Assembly (NCBI GenBank): GCA_022482925.1
Contig: JAKVOG010000008.1
Span: 1-64,000, forward strand
Length of the DNA: 64,000 bases
Direction of reading: 5' to 3'
Origin: Selenomonas sp.
Lineage (GTDB): Bacteria; Bacillota; Negativicutes; Selenomonadales; Selenomonadaceae
Part shown: positions 63,241 to 64,000 of the stretch, in pieces
Layout of the letters: the number at the start of each line of letters is the position of its first letter
How positions within the stretch are numbered: position 1 is the stretch's first letter
Program-made: the position numbers and the translations under genes
The notes under the pieces: generated by a model
Told to the model about the DNA's origin: nothing
What the model saw: the letters and a program-made list of their open reading frames with translations, nothing else
Database searches by the model: none

Positions 63241-63823
63241 ATGACGTTGAGTGAAAGAATCCGTATCTGGCGTGGAATGCCGCAGGATACAGCGGAGGCA
63301 GCAGCTATGGGCGGATAACTATTATGATAACGAATTAATGCCACGGGCATTGCAGTATTTTGCCCGCCACTATGGCCGGCAGCGGCTGCCGGAATATTAT
63401 GGGATGATCCTGATCATGGGCGATGCCTGGGAAGACCTGGCCTTCAATGTTGGTCTGCTGAGTCCACAGAATATCCATGTAATCTGTACTCAGGAACATG
63501 TATCGCAGTATCGTCAGCTGATAAAGAATCTGCAGCTGGAAGAGGATCGCTGTATCTGTACCAGGATTCCTGATGGGGACATTGCTTCTTTGTATCGTGT
63601 GATGAAAAAACAGCATGATATCTGGGATTCAGTGGGGAGCAGCGCTGTCGATATCACTGGCGGGACGCTGGAATCTGCACCAGCCGCTGCGATGGCAGCG
63701 ACAGCACTGGATATGGACGTCTATCGCCTGGTCGTGCAGAAGAATTCAGAGCTGGGGCGTCATGAGCCTGGCAGTGAGCGTATGCTCAGACTGCTGCCAG
63801 TCAAATCTGTTTTGGGACAGTAA
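63241..63823 (+). CDS. CARF-like domain protein (apparent +1 frameshift ~63297)
   Basis: Removing one G at gcggaggcagcag gives MTLSERIRIWRGMPQDTAEQQLWADNYYDNELMPRALQYF...; Rossmann-like GMILIMGDAWEDLAFNVGLLSPQNIHVICTQE and DITGGTLESAPAAAMAATALDMDVYRL resemble CARF motifs. Confidence 0.6.
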
Positions 63824-63921
63824 ATAAAGCAATAAAATGGCTGGCATACGTTTAGCGTATACCAGCCATTTTGGGATGATTGCAGGAATTGAGCGACTGA
63901 GTGAGGAGAAAGGAAACGGCA

Positions 63922-64000
63922 ATGGAAGAAGCATATGATTATATTGCAGGGCTCAATGAAGCACAGCAGCAGGCCGTCACGACAACGGAAGGGTTTGTGC
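63922..64000 (+). CDS. UvrD/PcrA-like helicase N-terminus (truncated by window end)
   Basis: MEEAYDYIAGLNEAQQQAVTTTEGFV: Q-motif and start of Walker A region of UvrD-family helicases. Confidence 0.7.
   Translation, partial: MEEAYDYIAGLNEAQQQAVTTTEGFV

Noticed and set aside
1-64000. CRISPR array
   Set aside because: No regularly spaced short direct repeats seen, despite the CARF-like protein near the right end.

Overview
The window reads as a chromosomal segment of a diderm Firmicute (Negativicutes/Selenomonadales-like). This placement is inferred from gene content: SLH-domain porin, two-partner secretion, etfB-etfA-lctD lactate dehydrogenase and Mo-dependent respiration. Left to right it contains: nested IS66/IS256 remnants (1-3.1 kb); a UPF0597/cysteine desulfidase-like gene and a Cys-rich diguanylate cyclase; a narGHJI nitrate reductase operon; a kinase/GPH-transporter pair, rubrerythrin and dinB; an lctBCD-type (etfB-etfA-FAD dehydrogenase) operon; a Moco-riboswitch-like leader with terminator followed by a molybdopterin gene cluster; an fdhD and fdnG-fdhE-fdnH-fdnI formate dehydrogenase locus; a two-partner secretion pair (TpsA with GLUG and MBG repeats); a pectin locus (SLH porin, pectinesterase, GH28) behind a promoter region carrying a repeated TTTCGTA motif; a DASS transporter; a two-component system; a pentose/deoxyhexose catabolic locus with LacI-type operators; an M48/TPR protease; proC; TauE/SafE; a MATE transporter; a 164-bp long-hairpin repeat; a CARF-like domain protein; and the start of a UvrD-like helicase. 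About a dozen single-base indels, mostly +1 in G/C runs, break otherwise well-conserved genes and look like assembly errors. No CRISPR array, tRNA or rRNA was recognised.
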